64,000 nucleotides of DNA from Chamaelirium japonicum (GCA_947650365.1 OX393557.1:6077284-6141283), one strand, 5' to 3'. Shown: positions 38,581 through 52,400, counted from the stretch's first letter. Made by a program: numbers and translations. Notes: generated from the sequence alone by a model not told the origin.

Positions 38581-39582
38581 AACAGCCCATGATTCATCTT
38601 TGGTAGCGCCCGTCTAAAAAACACCCCCTTTTTTTCCTCTGTTGTGCCGGTGCAGACTGCCGGTCGTGTCCAACCCATTGACACCGCCTTCTTCTGTTTG
38701 ATCCGCTTCTTCTTCCTCTTCCTCATCTTCCACCTCCAGGAAATCATGGTGTTTGGATGTTACAGGCTGAGTGCACCTGCTGTGCATGCATCTGCAGAAG
38801 TAACAAAACATTTGGTTGTTTTAATGCATTCGGCTGAAGTGGCTGAGTGCAACTATATCCACAAGGGAGGAAAAAGAGGGGGAGGAAGAAGGGGGGAAGG
38901 GGGCGGCGGTGGTGGGTAGGGGTGACATTGGCCCAAATTCGGGCCTCATTTATACTATGTCAGGTTGGACCTATTCACAAATACATATTTGCTAGGCCGA
39001 AGCCTGAGCAAAAGAGCAGGGATAATACAGGGGCATGTCAGGTGTTTGATCAAATTTAAGTTAGGACTGCCTTTGGTATTTTGTGGGCTGTCTATAGCCT
39101 CACCCCAATTATAATATAAAAACAAGTTGTTTGGCCTGTTCTCAACCAGGGTGTAAAAAATCACCGCCCAGCAAATATGTATTTGTGAATAGGTCCAACC
39201 TGACATAGTATAAATGAGGCCCGAATTTGGGGCAATGTCACCCCTACCCACCACCGCCGCCCCCTTCCCCCCTTCTTCCTCCCCCTCTTTTTCCTCCCTT
39301 GTGGATATAGTTGCACTCAGCCACTTCAGCCGAATGCATTAAAACAACCAAATGTTTTGTTACTTCTGCAGATGCATGCACAGCAGGTGCACTCAGCCTG
39401 TAACGTCCAAACACCATGATTTCCTGGAGGTGGAAGATGAGGAAGAGGAAGAAGAAGCGGATCAAACAGAAGAAGGCGGTGTCAATGGGTTGGACACGAC
39501 CGGCAGTCTGCACCGGCACAACAGAGGAAAAAAGGGGGGTGTTTTTTAGACGGGCGCTACCAAAGATGAATCATGGGCTGTT
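38581..39582. mobile_element. 1-kb near-perfect inverted repeat (413-bp arms, about 177-bp spacer)
   Basis: Arms 38581-38993 and 39171-39582 differ at only a handful of positions, including one C/T in GGATGTTACAGG against GGACGTTACAGG and a one-base length change in a homopolymer. Outer ends read AACAGCCCATGATTCATC. Long TIRs would suit a Mutator-like element, but no 9-bp target duplication is visible. One strand of each arm encodes an acidic peptide (HDFLEVEDEEEEEEADQ). It lies between the 3' ends of two convergent genes. Confidence 0.9.
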
Positions 39583-39718
39583 CACACATACACACAATGA
39601 GGTGGTTGGAGTGTGAGCAAGAGGAACCGTCTTGAGGTTGCCACATGGCAGTTAGAGAGGGTTGAGAAGATTGCCATGTGGCACCTTGTTCTTTGAGGCT
39701 ACTGTTTTAGTATATAGA

Positions 39719-39818
39719 CTAGTAAGAAACCCAAGCAATACCTGAACGTACTTGATGGACACCATTTGGCAAAAACATCGCAACTGTTCGAAGAAGTGTG
39801 AAATCTGAAAGGAGTGTG

Positions 39819-39858
<40 letters not shown>

Positions 39859-40021
39859 ACATCAAATGACTATTAAATGCTATTGAATGAAAATATATCA
39901 TCTTTATGGTAGATTTTTAAATAGATTTTAAAGAGAACTGTGTTCACACGAAAGAAGGATTCTAGCTCATTAAAAGACTATCACGTGTCAACACGGGAGA
40001 GAGGCTTCCATTTTATTATAG
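39719..40021 (-). mobile_element. Small non-autonomous Helitron candidate, about 300 bp
   Basis: On the minus strand the start reads TCTATAATAAAATGGAAGCC, like the plant Helitron 5' terminus, and the end reads CTTACTAG followed by T. The flanks A and T fit insertion into an AT dinucleotide with no duplication. A (GA)n array lies inside at about 39,824-39,855. A clear 3' hairpin was not found, which lowers confidence. Confidence 0.6.
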
Positions 40022-40490
40022 ATATATAGATATAGATTATAGACCAAATTTAACCTCAATTTAGCAGTAATTACAAAAGAAAAAAAAAGAAAAAAATCAC
40101 AACTAAGGCCTTTTCCGCCTTCACAAGTGGACATATAGCAGCCCCAAGAGCACAGTTACTGACAGTAAGTTACAACTTATCGATCCTCTTCGAAAAATCC
40201 TAAAATCCTAGGGATGAAAAAACCTTCTGCAATCCATTTCCAAAACAAGGTTTCAGATTTCCCATAGGAAAAGAAAATACACAAATTTTATACCAAATAT
40301 GACTTCCAATTGCCTGTGGAACTGGATGTATTATACAAAATGCGTACGCAATACATTGATCTTTGAGCCATGTAATTGTACAAAAAAAGGAGAGAATCGC
40401 CGCAAACCAGTGATGCAGGATGAGCTAGAAGGGGGACAGATTGGCTCGGCTTCACGGTCGCATCGACAAGATCCTCCCTCAGCACAGGAC

Positions 40491-43400
40491 TCAGAACCTA
40501 GAGGGAGAGCTGGTTGGGATTCTCACAGCTCCGGGCATCGTGACCACCCGCTTCTGCCTCATGTATATAACTGGACCGCTGATTAGTAGTAAACAAATCA
40601 TAATCACCTGCTCAAGAAACCCATAAAAAAGAAGAAACCTTGATGAGCAGAAGAACCACAAGAGCTGTGCTGGATCGAAAAGGATCAAATTTTGCGGAAT
40701 CAATTAATGCTCAAACTCTAGTTTTTTTTTTACCATACATTAAAGAGAGTTGATAAGTAATATTGTGCTCGGAACATTATATCATCCCCTCGATCTCATT
40801 ATCCTTTGGAAAGCCTGCTACCCTCTTTGTAACCACATCGCGTAATCTATATCCCTACTTATTCCTCTTTTACTCAATTGATATCCCTCTCACCAACAAA
40901 CAAGATTTTCAATGATTCTTACTCATGCCTATTAGCTTCAATTGCATGAGCTTAAACTATGTAACCAACAAGGTTGGTCTCGCTATCCGTCAACTGTTCT
41001 TCTAGGTTTCTTGGTGTATGCCCCTCTCTTGTCAAGTTGCCCTAGTCTGATTTTGGCTATCCGGTACCAATAGTGCAGGGTTGATGTCAGGCTGACAACC
41101 AATCGCAAATTCTTGACAATCTTCCTTAAAGGTCACCCTATCTTGATGGGATAATACCCGGATGGTTTTGAGGATTACCCGTGAACCAAATTTTGCCCCT
41201 TCAATTCAGTTTTGATCAGATAAAAATACCAAATGAAGAAATTAAGTAGTTGACAAAAGGAGGAATTGTATTAACTTTTCAAACTTTAGGGAGTGATTTG
41301 GAACAAAATAAACTACAGGGGGGTTAAGTGTTTTTGAGCTAAACTTTAGGGGGGCAAAGTGCAATTTACCCTTTTTCTTTACTGGACCGACCAGGCAGTT
41401 AGAGGACAGGGCGCTAAAACAAGGGCTCAAAGAGGTTCGGAGATCGAAACGGGGTTAAGTTGTTATTTGTTAATTCTATGATCCCGTGAACATTACATCA
41501 ACGGCCAAGATTCATACGCGCAAACAAGGCACAATGACCTTGAGGGAAAGGTCGCTCCATGGTGTCCATATTGGGAGTCAAACATGGAACCTCTCCCACA
41601 TGGGAATGGGAGAGAGAAGTACCACCGGGCCAAATGCCCGTTGATCCTTGAAGACCAATCAAGTCAGAATGTTGGGTATAGCGGGAAAATAAAGTTTTCG
41701 TAAGATGGGCACTGCAGTCGGCGATAACCTCAGGCAAATCTTAAGATATGCAATTACTAATTGGATGGCACAAGTTTAGTCAAACTGCGGTTATATGAAA
41801 TTGCGGTAATTTCTTTAAAATTATATTTTCCTCATTATACACAGTACTTTTATTTTACAAAGATATTGAAGTTTGGATTATGGTACTAAAATCAAATAGA
41901 CAATATATACAACTTGGGATATCCGTCCTAATCCCACAACCTTGACACTAAACAATCACAACTCGAAAATACAACTCACACACTTTATATGAACAACATG
42001 TACCGAAACATCGAACAATCCTAATCACTTTATATATATCGGCTGGGATACTCTACTTGTCTTACAGTTACTAATGAAATTACACATGGGTCTTTCACCT
42101 ACATAAAGGTATCATAATTTGCTGATTTTTTGTTGGCGTGATATCAACACGGCAAGTCGACCATCCTCACCAAAAATCATCAAATTTTGAAACCTCTAGG
42201 AACATCAAATGTTAAAATTTTTACAAACCGTCCATTTGAATCGTTAATTTGAATAACATATTTGGTATGCTCAGAGATTTCGGAATTTGATTGTTTTTGG
42301 AGAGGATGATCAACTTGCCATAGATATCACACCCACGAAAAATCAGGAAATTATGAAACCTTTATATAGGTGAAACACACATGTGTAATTTCATTAGTAA
42401 CCGTAAGACGAGTAAGAGTATCCCAGCCGTGAGTGTATGTGTGTGGGCTCACTAAATAAATTTACCATCCAAAATGAAACGTTTGCTCTATTATGCGATA
42501 GAATCTAGAAAGAATAGGATGTTCTAATATTGAAAATAACCACCGTCTCAGTTTATGATGATGGAAAGCAGACTCAAAGCTTTCAAAATGTTTCTAATTA
42601 GGTACTTACTTGTTTTTCTTATTCTATTTAATTTTTTTATCAATCACATCTACATAGCTCTTCCTTGTTAGTAGTTTTATTGTTACCTATTTACCCTTTT
42701 TTTTCAAAGCTAATGATCACTTGATGCATTCAGTATCATATGTACATATTCATATTTACTTTAAATGAGAATGTATTACTATAATTTGATATTAATATGG
42801 TTTGACATTTCGTCCAAACCCGAACTAGTTCGCCCGATCCGATTTAGAGTTTTACCAGATATGAACCACCCAACCCAATTATGCCCCTCGAGTCGAGTTT
42901 GATTCGAACGTGGCTCATATCAGCGTTCTATTAGTTTGAAACTTGAATAATACATACGTGGTTAGTAGTTATTCCATGATCAACGACTGATTAAGGACCT
43001 AATTAGGAATACCATACCCTAATTTTTTGCCATTTTTTATTGTTTTAATATTTTTGGTAGAAACAGTAGAACAATCAAACCCGAAGACAAACCCAAACCC
43101 GAACCAGCTTGTTTTTTGCCTGGGCTGAACCCAAAGTCTCAAACCTTGGATCTTACATAGTTACATACCATTAGCTAATGAATGCTACATGAGTTGAAGT
43201 ACCAAGTTAAGAGAGCAAGGTTGCAAGCCTGGTATCAAAATTCTTTTAATGTTTGCTATAGATTTGGGCTTATATAAATACATATGCTATGAATTGAATG
43301 CCATTGCCTCTAACATGACATCAATTCAAACACTACAATGTTAGTTAAATTTAAGTGCTAGAAAGTTAATATGTCCTTATGCGAGCTGGCCCGAACTCGC

Positions 43401-46400
43401 CCGAAGTCCATAGAAGAAAATAAGGTTGAGTTTGGGTTGAACATGGTGGTGATATTTTGAGCCGACTCGGGCTAGGAGAGTCATCCAAAGTTTGGGTCGA
43501 GTTCGAGCAGACCTTGGCATTACCCGACCTGGCTTTACACGCCTACAAACGCGAATCTAATAAACCAAAAAACTCCATCCAAAATTGTCTTCCTGGATGA
43601 TGATGACCTCACCATATAGTTACTTGTTCTTTCTTTTTTATTCAAAGATACAAATAGTCAGTGCTAGTTCCACATATATTTATCCAACTAAAAAGAAAAC
43701 CTTTGATCACACACCACCACTCACTTGAAATGAGAATACGATTATTGATGAAGTTTCGAGTCTCATTCGCTTCCACCAAAGGGTTCACTTCCTACTTAGC
43801 TGATGCCACCAAGAAAATCAACGATGATGCAGGTGATCTTGCAGTATTCTTGTTTCTCTTGATTGATCAGCCTTTACCCCTCTTCTTCGTCTAATTCCCC
43901 CGTTGTCGGGACAGTTGGCGGGGGATGTGCCACCTCCGGCGGTAGAGAAACCAGCGTAGTGGGTGAGGTTGCCCATGCTGATGCTCTTCCGGATGGACCC
44001 ATCGATGAGCCACACCCCAAAGATCTTCACCCCATGGTTCGGGCATGTCCTCGAGTTGTGCCCGTTGTGGCTGCAATGCGAGCACCTCCGCGTCAACCCC
44101 CTCTCCTAATGAATCATGTCTCACCAATGTTTTCAGACTCGGACTCGTAAAGCGACTCGTTACGACCCTCCGTGATGCGACTCGGAAGAGTCGACTCGTG
44201 ATGCGTAAGAGTCACAAACATAATGACTCGTTAGAGAATTTTAGAAAAAATTAGAGATATACATTGCATCCATATGCCAAATAGTATCACAAAATGCATT
44301 TAAGTCATGCAACTATCAAAATATAATGGATAAAAACTAACAACATCCAATTCATTGTTTCATTTCCACCCATAAACAAAAAGTATTAACTACGCATGGA
44401 TATTAAAGTTCAAATTAGGCTTCTAGCTATTCAAGAGCCTCATCAAAAATGTCAACATCATCCAAAAACTCTTCTCCCATTCCTTCAGTGCCTTGGTCAT
44501 CCGATTCGTCCTCATTTGCGACCGTCCCCTTACTAGTGGAGGCATCACCACAACCTATATCATGATTCATAAAAATATAAAATATATCTACATTAGTATA
44601 CAAGATTTGCATTTAAAAATTATAGTTTAAACTTTAAAATATCAACTCTTAAAGTCTTTAATTCACTAAACCTCGTGTCTTTTGCCTCTTTGATGTCGGC
44701 GTAGTATCATCCGCTTCTTCCGTTTCAGGAATCAAATTTATCGCCGTATACTCTAGGTGCTCATCATCATCCTCTAGCCTCTTATCTAACCAACTGAGAT
44801 CCTTAGAAAGACAAGGATCCTCTTGTTCAGCTATCCACTCATCATCAGACTCTGGCTCCTCCACAAAAAGTGGATCTTTTTTTAGTTGACGCCTCCTATG
44901 TGTTCTCTCATTCAGCTTCATATTGTACATGACAAAGACAAGAGAATTCAATCTCTTATGCTCCAAGCGATTTCTTCTTTTTGTATGCACCTATCATTAG
45001 ATTCATGATCAATTACTATGTCAAATTTTTAATGCTAATAAAACAAGGATCAACATAAAGTTCAATCTCTAACTTGTTCAAAGGTGCTCCAATTGCGTTC
45101 ACAACCAGAAGCACTGCAAGTGAGGCTGAGGATCCGTATAGCAAACTTCATAAGCTCTGGTGTTCCTTCTCCAAACCGTTCCCACCATGAAACTAAATAA
45201 AATAACATGTCAATAATCAATGATTTAATATCACATAAACGAACTGTAGTAAACTAGTCAAGCTATAAAGTAGACCTGGAGTACGTCGCTTCATTGTAGT
45301 CAGTGCCCCATCCAATCCAAAAGAGCCAGTTCTATTTTTGTAATCATCTAATTGGATGTCTACGTCATCGCGCTCTTCTGCAATTAGCATCCGCCTCATG
45401 CATGCATAAAGCCCTTCTTTGACTTCCTTATCAGCATTGAAGTTATCTGAATAGAAGTACCTTGGGTTCAAATAATACCCAGCTGCATGAAGAGGACTAT
45501 GTAATTGGTTGGTCCACCTCCTATCGATAATCCTCCAAAATGACAAATATTTCTTTTACACTTTTCCACATGCGTCTGCAATTCTTTCCTTTGCTGAATC
45601 CATAGCTTCATACAAAAATCCCATAGAAGGCCTCTCATCAGAATCCACCTCTCTCAAAACAGATACTAGTGGCACGGCTGTCCTCACACAAAACCCAACA
45701 AGACTCCAAAAAGAAGGGTCAAACAAGACGATTGCCCTTGCCTTTATTGCATTCGGCTTTTTTGCCCAAGAGCTTGATGTATACTCTTCCGAACTGAACA
45801 AGGATATAAGATGCTCCTTCTCTCTGTATAGACTTTGTAATGTGAGGTATGATGTGGCAAACCGTGTCACAGCGGGTCGTAAGAGTTCCCTTCCCTTGGT
45901 AAACTTCCTCATCAAATTTAATACCCACCCATGAGCATAGATAAAATTTGTGACATCCTTTGCCTTCCTAATGGTATCCTCATGCACTTTCATTTTCCCT
46001 ATCTCCTCTAGCATCAAGTCAATGCAGTGCGCCGCACAAGGCGTCCAAAAGAGTCGTTTCCTCTTTTCCATCAGTTGCTTTCCCGCTGACACATAACTCG
46101 CCGCGTTGTCAGTAATCACCTGAACCACATTATCTTCTCCTACCTCTTCCACCACCTTATCAAGACACTCAAACAAGAAAGTTCCACTCTTTACTTGGTC
46201 AGATGCATCGATGGACTTCAGGAACATTGTGCCAGCAGGACTGCTTACAAGAAAGTTTATGATGCTCCTATTCTTTCCGTCTGTCCATCCATCAGACATA
46301 ATGGAGCACCCATATGTAGCCCATGACTTCTTGTGAATGCTCATCATCTTTTCAGTGTTATTAACTTGCTTTTTGAGAATTGATGTCCTCAACTCGTGCA

Positions 46401-49400
46401 TTGATGGTCCCTTCAAGCCAGGGCCAAAGTTTCCTACCACCCTCAACATTTCCTTCCAATAAGGGCTATTCACAAGATTGAATGGAAGGGCATTTGCATA
46501 AATGAAACGTCCAATCGCATCACAGACATTGTTCCTTTCTTCCTTCTTAATCTTGCTATTAACTATACTTGGGTTGCTCTCAATGGAAACAAATCGGTCC
46601 AATGGCCCACATGCTCGGGGAAGACGTGTTACTGAACATGAACCTTGAACACCAAAGCCCTCCTCCTCACCCACATCTATAAGATCCTGTTGTGATCTAG
46701 CCAACCCAATATTTCGCGTCATCTCTTCTTTTCTGGATTTTTTATTCTGAAAGATCTCCAGTGCCTTCTTACATCTTTCTTTGATTTCATGCGGAACCTT
46801 TTGACAAGGTTTTGAAGACTTATGGGTTCCGCCCAAATGATTCTTGATCCTGTTTATCCCCCCCTGCATTGTTTGATCACAAAACATGCACTTAACAGTT
46901 CCTCTCGACTTCCCTGAAACCTGTGTCGCATAGGACCATGCAAAGTCGGACTTGCGCTTATTAGCATCATCAAGAGTTCCACTCGCAGACCCAGACATTA
47001 TTTCCCTATAAAAAACAAGTTGAAATATGAATCAACAAGCAATTGTTCATAACAAAATTTTATCTTTTCATGACTACTCCTTTCATCTATGATCTATCAT
47101 CTTACATTATATGCCAAGCAACAACATTGATCACAATTGTATGTTGATTGAATTATTTCTTTACTTATGTTCCTATTGTTGCTTGGCAGGTAATATAGAG
47201 AAGGGGCTTAGCACAGAGAAATGCAAGAGAGAAGAGGAGGAGCACTCATTCTCTGCCCCATCGTCTGCACCTCAAGTCACTGCCATCCGTTGCATCCTTA
47301 CACGACTGACAGCAAAGGAACGACTGTGGAGCTTGCTACCTGATTACTGCTGTCCCTTTACTTGCCGATTGGGGTTGAGTGCGATGCAACGAACGACTGT
47401 GACTGGATGTGCAGACAATGGGGCGGAGAATGGGGGCAGATCAGAGAGGAGATGAGAGGAGAGGGCGGAGGAGAGGAGAGGGCTGAGGAGATGAGAGGAG
47501 AGGGCGGAGGAGAGGAGAGGGTTGAGTAGAGTAGAGATCAAAATTTACCTCGTCAACGGCTCCGGCAGGCTCGGCTCGGCGGCAGCGGCGACTGCGTGAG
47601 AGGGAGAGATGCAGAGGCTGCGTGAGAGGAAGAAGCTGTGTGAGAGGGAGAGACGTCAATGGCTCCGGCAGGCTTGGCTCGTCGACGGCGGCGACTGCCG
47701 ATGCAGAGGCTGTGTGAGAGGGAAAGACGTCAACGGCTCCGGCAGGCTTGGCTCGTCGACGGCGGCGACTGCCGATGCAGAGGCTGCGTGAGAGGGAGAG
47801 ACGCAGAGGCTGAAAACCTAGAGATGCCCGGCCAAACCCTTAAGAAGCATCATTTTATTAATTGGACGGCTGTGATCAAGACCCATGCAGTCGGATTGAT
47901 TATTCGGGCCAAACATTAAACATGAGCCTGACTCGTTGGGACTCGTCCGAGTCGGGTCACGCTGAAGACTCGTCCGAGTCAGACACGAGTCAGGATATGA
48001 CTCGGACGAGTCAGGCAAGCTGCGAGTCACTGGTCCGAGTCGGGTCGAAATCGAGCCCGAGTCGCGTCAAAACGAGTCGACTCGTCCGAGTCATACCGAG
48101 TCTGAAAACACTGTGTCTCACAACCCTGACAACAATCTGTTCATCCTTTGGGGATTGGGGTTTGCGAGTTGCGACAACTATTGACCGGAAATTTAGTGGA
48201 TCTCGGGCACGAGTGAGAGAGAAGCATGATCGTTGTCTGTGAAATTTATCGTTGCTTTTTTAGGAGTGATTATAGAAAGTACAGGATAAGATGATAAAGT
48301 GTTGGACGAAGGCAGTATGTTGTACAATTGGACCAGGTGAGGGAAACCTTCACATGGCAAATATTCACCGAATATATGTTCACACCACTGTTCAGAACCC
48401 TGGCCAAGACCCGGGTGTCACACTGTCCATGATAGCACAACAAATCCGTTTAATCTGTGCTAGAGGTGCAACTCAAGTCTTGCGACAATTTCAATCCTTT
48501 GGCGAGCCTTCATACCTGCGTTGTTATCAAAAAAGGGATTTAATATTTGCGCCGTATTCTTTAAGTACAACCAGATTAAAGAATACAAAATAAAAATTTT
48601 ATCCATACCCCAAAATTACTCTCTTACCCCGCTTCCCTCCCATTTCCCATTTTTGTAGGGGGTATGACCAGCATAATCTACATTCCCCATCTCCTTCTTG
48701 CCATAACGTCTATCACCGGCGCCACTACCTCTCCTCCTCATCCTCCTCCGCTTCCCTACGTCCTTCCCCACCGCCGGAACTGCCACTGCCTCTCCTCGTA
48801 ATCGGAGTCGTTACCGCCTCCCCTTCCCCCTTCTATTCTTTTTCCATCGTCGGAGCCACCGCTTCCCCTCCCCGTCGCAGTACGGTAGAAAAATAATTAA
48901 GGGCTAGGATTCATTCCCTTCCCTCTTCCCCGTCAATTTTGAATTCAAACACCCCCTCAAAAGTAAATTTATAAAAATTTTGACACTTAAGTTTAAATTA
49001 CAAACCTTCGGAGCTAATTATTATCTATAAATGTACCCTATTCAAAGGAGGGAAAAACGTGAATATATAATTCTTCCATTCATGAGTATTGTTTACATAA
49101 ATAAGGATCTTCTAGTAATACTCTCATTATGACAAAATAATAAAATAGTAATATTTGTTTTGGAGAATCAAGTCCTTATTATGACCTTGAAGACATGGTG
49201 CAAAATATTGGCCAACACATTTCAGTTTTAAGCGACTGAAATGAAGTTACCACCCGAAACGAACTTTGGCCTGTTTGGTGTAAAAGGTTTTGAACTAATA
49301 TCAACCTGTTTCAGGAATTTCAGGAATTTCAGGAAGAAAAGATGCTGATCTTGTAACACTAGCCTGCAAAGAGCCATAACAATAACCATAATTCAAGTCC

Positions 49401-52400
49401 CTTACTTAAATGATACCAGTTTCCAGACGCCACATTTTTTTTTATTTCTTTCATTCCTCCTTTATTAATTTTTGATGTTGAGGAGAAACAATTCTCACCT
49501 GCATTATCATCATCATTTTCTGGTTGGGCCAATCTTTCGCTATGCTATCAAAGTCGGGACTAGTCCCCGACTAGTCGCTGGGCGGCATTTTGCCGACCGA
49601 TTTATTTTGATTTTTTCATTGCTGGGCGGTAGCCCGACTAGTCCCCGACTAGACCCGACTAGTCCCCGACTAACGACTGCCGACTAGTCCCCAGGCAGCA
49701 TTTTGCAAGCAAATTTTTTTTTGAAAGGAGTCTTTGCAAGCAATTTTGTTTGGATTTTTTTACATTGGCTCAAAGTCTTGAGTAGCAAGACTCACAACTA
49801 TGGCTCTTCCCTGTAATCATCTGTTGAGCACCTGAGAATCTCTGATAAAAACATAGACAAATAATTAGTTTATTTGTTGATATTCATATAACCCTATAAT
49901 CAAAATTGGGGTTGTTCACTGATTAAACATCATCAAACAAACATTGTGATGAATTCTTAGTTCTGAGTCTTTTGGCATGGGCATGAAGCCAATACAACTG
50001 TGTTCTGTTAGACTGTTACTTATGTATTTATACCCATGTTGTGAAGTGTGAAGGTATGTATTGTTATTAACCGACTAATATCATATACTTATTGACATTT
50101 ATACTAGTTCATATATCATATATGTTTAGGGAGGGGGGGGAGGGGTTAGAATAAGTTTTGGCCGACTAGTCCCGAATTAGTCCCGACTAGTCCCGACTAG
50201 TCCTAGTCGGCCCTTGGCCGACTAGGGCCGACTACCGACTTTGACTGCATAGATCTTTCGTTAATGATCCTTTCTTGTCTGATTAAGACGAGTATTGAAA
50301 GTAAATATTCTCAATTTCATAGAAGAACAGCAAAGAGAACTTACAAACTCATTGGAAATTACACTAGTTGGCTTATTTCTGAAAACAATTCAAGTACCAA
50401 TTAATATTCTAGTCAGTATAAGTTTATAACAAGCATCAGTCTTGCTAAAAGGAAAATACAAGATCATATGAATTCAGTGGTATAAAAGAACAACAATATG
50501 AACAAACATATGAACGAATATAAAAAGGAGCATAAAAATACAGTTGTCTAACCAGGATAGTATATTTTCTTAAATTTCCATACCTCAAAACCAAGAACAG
50601 AAAACTTTTCTTCATCATCAACTGGTACACAGCTCCTATATGTAATATAGCTCTGTTTTCCATCTTTTGATGTGGATGAATCATCCAATAGTTTTCTCCA
50701 CTTGAGATTTCTTACCGTAGTGAGCAAGTGTTCTTGAACTGAGTTTACCTCATGTTCTTCAAGGAAGGAATGCCTTCTTTGGATTTTTTTTTTCGGTTTT
50801 TGAACTTTTTCCTTCAAACCATCTTCAATTTGTACACATTTTAAGGGTACACGATAGCCAGTTTCACTGCAACGGTACTTTTCATCGTTCTACAATATAA
50901 CAATATAGAAGTCACATATGTTAGTGAAATAAAATAAACCTAAGCACTTGTATGCACAAAAGATAAATATGAAGTAAATAAACCAACATAATTTCATGTA
51001 ACGAAAAGAACTGCAACATATAATGATGACAACATGTAAGTTGGCATAAAAGTTTGAGCAAAACCTCTTCATTAACTAGCCTAACAGAAACTTCCAAGTT
51101 CATTTTTAGGGGCCACAAGGTTATCCATCTTTTGTGAATACACAAACTTTTATCTTCCATTTGTGGAAAAGAATTAGGGTCTCATTTAAGCTTTTTTTTT
51201 TCTGTAATAAAACACTATTAAGACATTCAGACAGCTAAATTTGCATATGTAAATAAGTGCTCAAATCGGCATATAGTTTTTTCTTGCTTGCCTTAAACCG
51301 GCCTTCAGATTATGCTAACAAGAATACTCATACCGATATGGAATTCTGTCCAATGTAATATGCCTCAGTACATGGAGCTCCGTTCAGGAATAGCAAAATA
51401 GCAACCTTTCAATCCTATTCATGTAAAAAAGTACTAATGCTAGCAAAAATAAAAAATTATAGTTTATGTGCAGTTCCTACATTATAATTAAAATATTGTT
51501 ATTGTAGACACACAAATTGTGTCTAATCCGAACCCGACTTGCATGAGCCAACTTGGATGCAAACCCGACACGAACTCGGACCCGGACCCGACTCGCAAGC
51601 ACTAACTCGGAGGCAAATCCAACACGAACTCGAACCCGGACCCGACTCGCATACACCGACTCGGAGACAAACCGGACCCGACCTGCACTAAACAAGAGGC
51701 CGGGTGGGCCCATCCTCAAGTGGGGCCCACCCGGCCCCCCTTCTAGAAAACTGTGCCCCCTACCCGCGGGTAGGGGGTGGCCGGTCATGCAAGGAAGAAA
51801 AGAAAGAATATAAAAGAAAGAAAAGGAAAGAAAATAAAAAGAAAGAAAAGAAGAAAAAGGAAAGAAAGACCGCCATGCGTGGGGGGAGGTTGCGTATGAC
51901 GTCTACATAAACGTGGATCTGCACCGATCCCTCGATTCGACGGACAAAAAACGAAGACGGGTCGCCATCGACTTTATGTGCAAGATTCAAATAAATTCAA
52001 ACGAGGATTGAGCCATAACTACTCCACCAGAAAAGGAAAGCAAATAAAGATTTATTCCCCCCATCAATGGAAGAATAAATCTTGGATAGTTATGGGGGAG
52101 ATATTAAAGGGAATTCAAATAAATCTTCCCATATCTCTCCCACCCCCCTTCACCTATAAATAGAGGGGGGGAGGGGGAAGACTCAAAAGGTCGGATGGCA
52201 AGAAGCGAAGAAGCTCTACAAAGGAGGAGACGCGCCCTTCATCGACCCAAGGCTTCAAGAGGCTCAGGCAAGCCTATCCCTCTGGGACCGGCTTAGTCCA
52301 TCGAAAGTCCTCATCAACGTGAAGACCCTTGCACAAGAAGATCATCCCTTCGACTCCGTGCACGAAGAAGAAAGCTCAGAGAAGAAGAAACCTTCAACTT

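Larger units (their letters stand above)
44125..48113 (-). mobile_element. hAT transposon, 3,989 bp, with transposase, TIRs and perfect target duplication
   Basis: Left end CAATGTTTTCAGACTCGG; the complement of the right end is CAGTGTTTTCAGACTCGG, one mismatch in 18. Exact 8-bp duplications flank it. It contains a complete four-exon transposase gene on the minus strand. GACTCG motifs are iterated near both ends (about 44,137-44,230 and 47,930-48,105), most densely at the 5' side of the transposase gene. The near-identical TIRs, exact duplications and almost undamaged transposase indicate a recent insertion. It lies in intron 2 of the 202-aa membrane-protein gene, in the same transcriptional orientation. 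Confidence 0.97.

Noticed and set aside
38644-39519. Two identical 91-codon frames in opposite orientation near 38.6 and 39.5 kb
   Set aside because: They are the two arms of one inverted repeat, not two genes; the peptide is low complexity at its end.
49541-50251. 8-bp target duplication for the GACTAGTC-rich element
   Set aside because: The flanking 8-mers TATGCTAT and ACTGCATA do not match even allowing a shift, so only TIR and subterminal structure support the element.
51057-51160. Possible exon (EDKSLCIHKRWITLWPLKMN) of the membrane-protein gene
   Set aside because: Its inclusion would break the CLYSEK-NDEKYRC junction, which joins in phase directly between 56,438 and 50,889; no clear acceptor and a weak donor.
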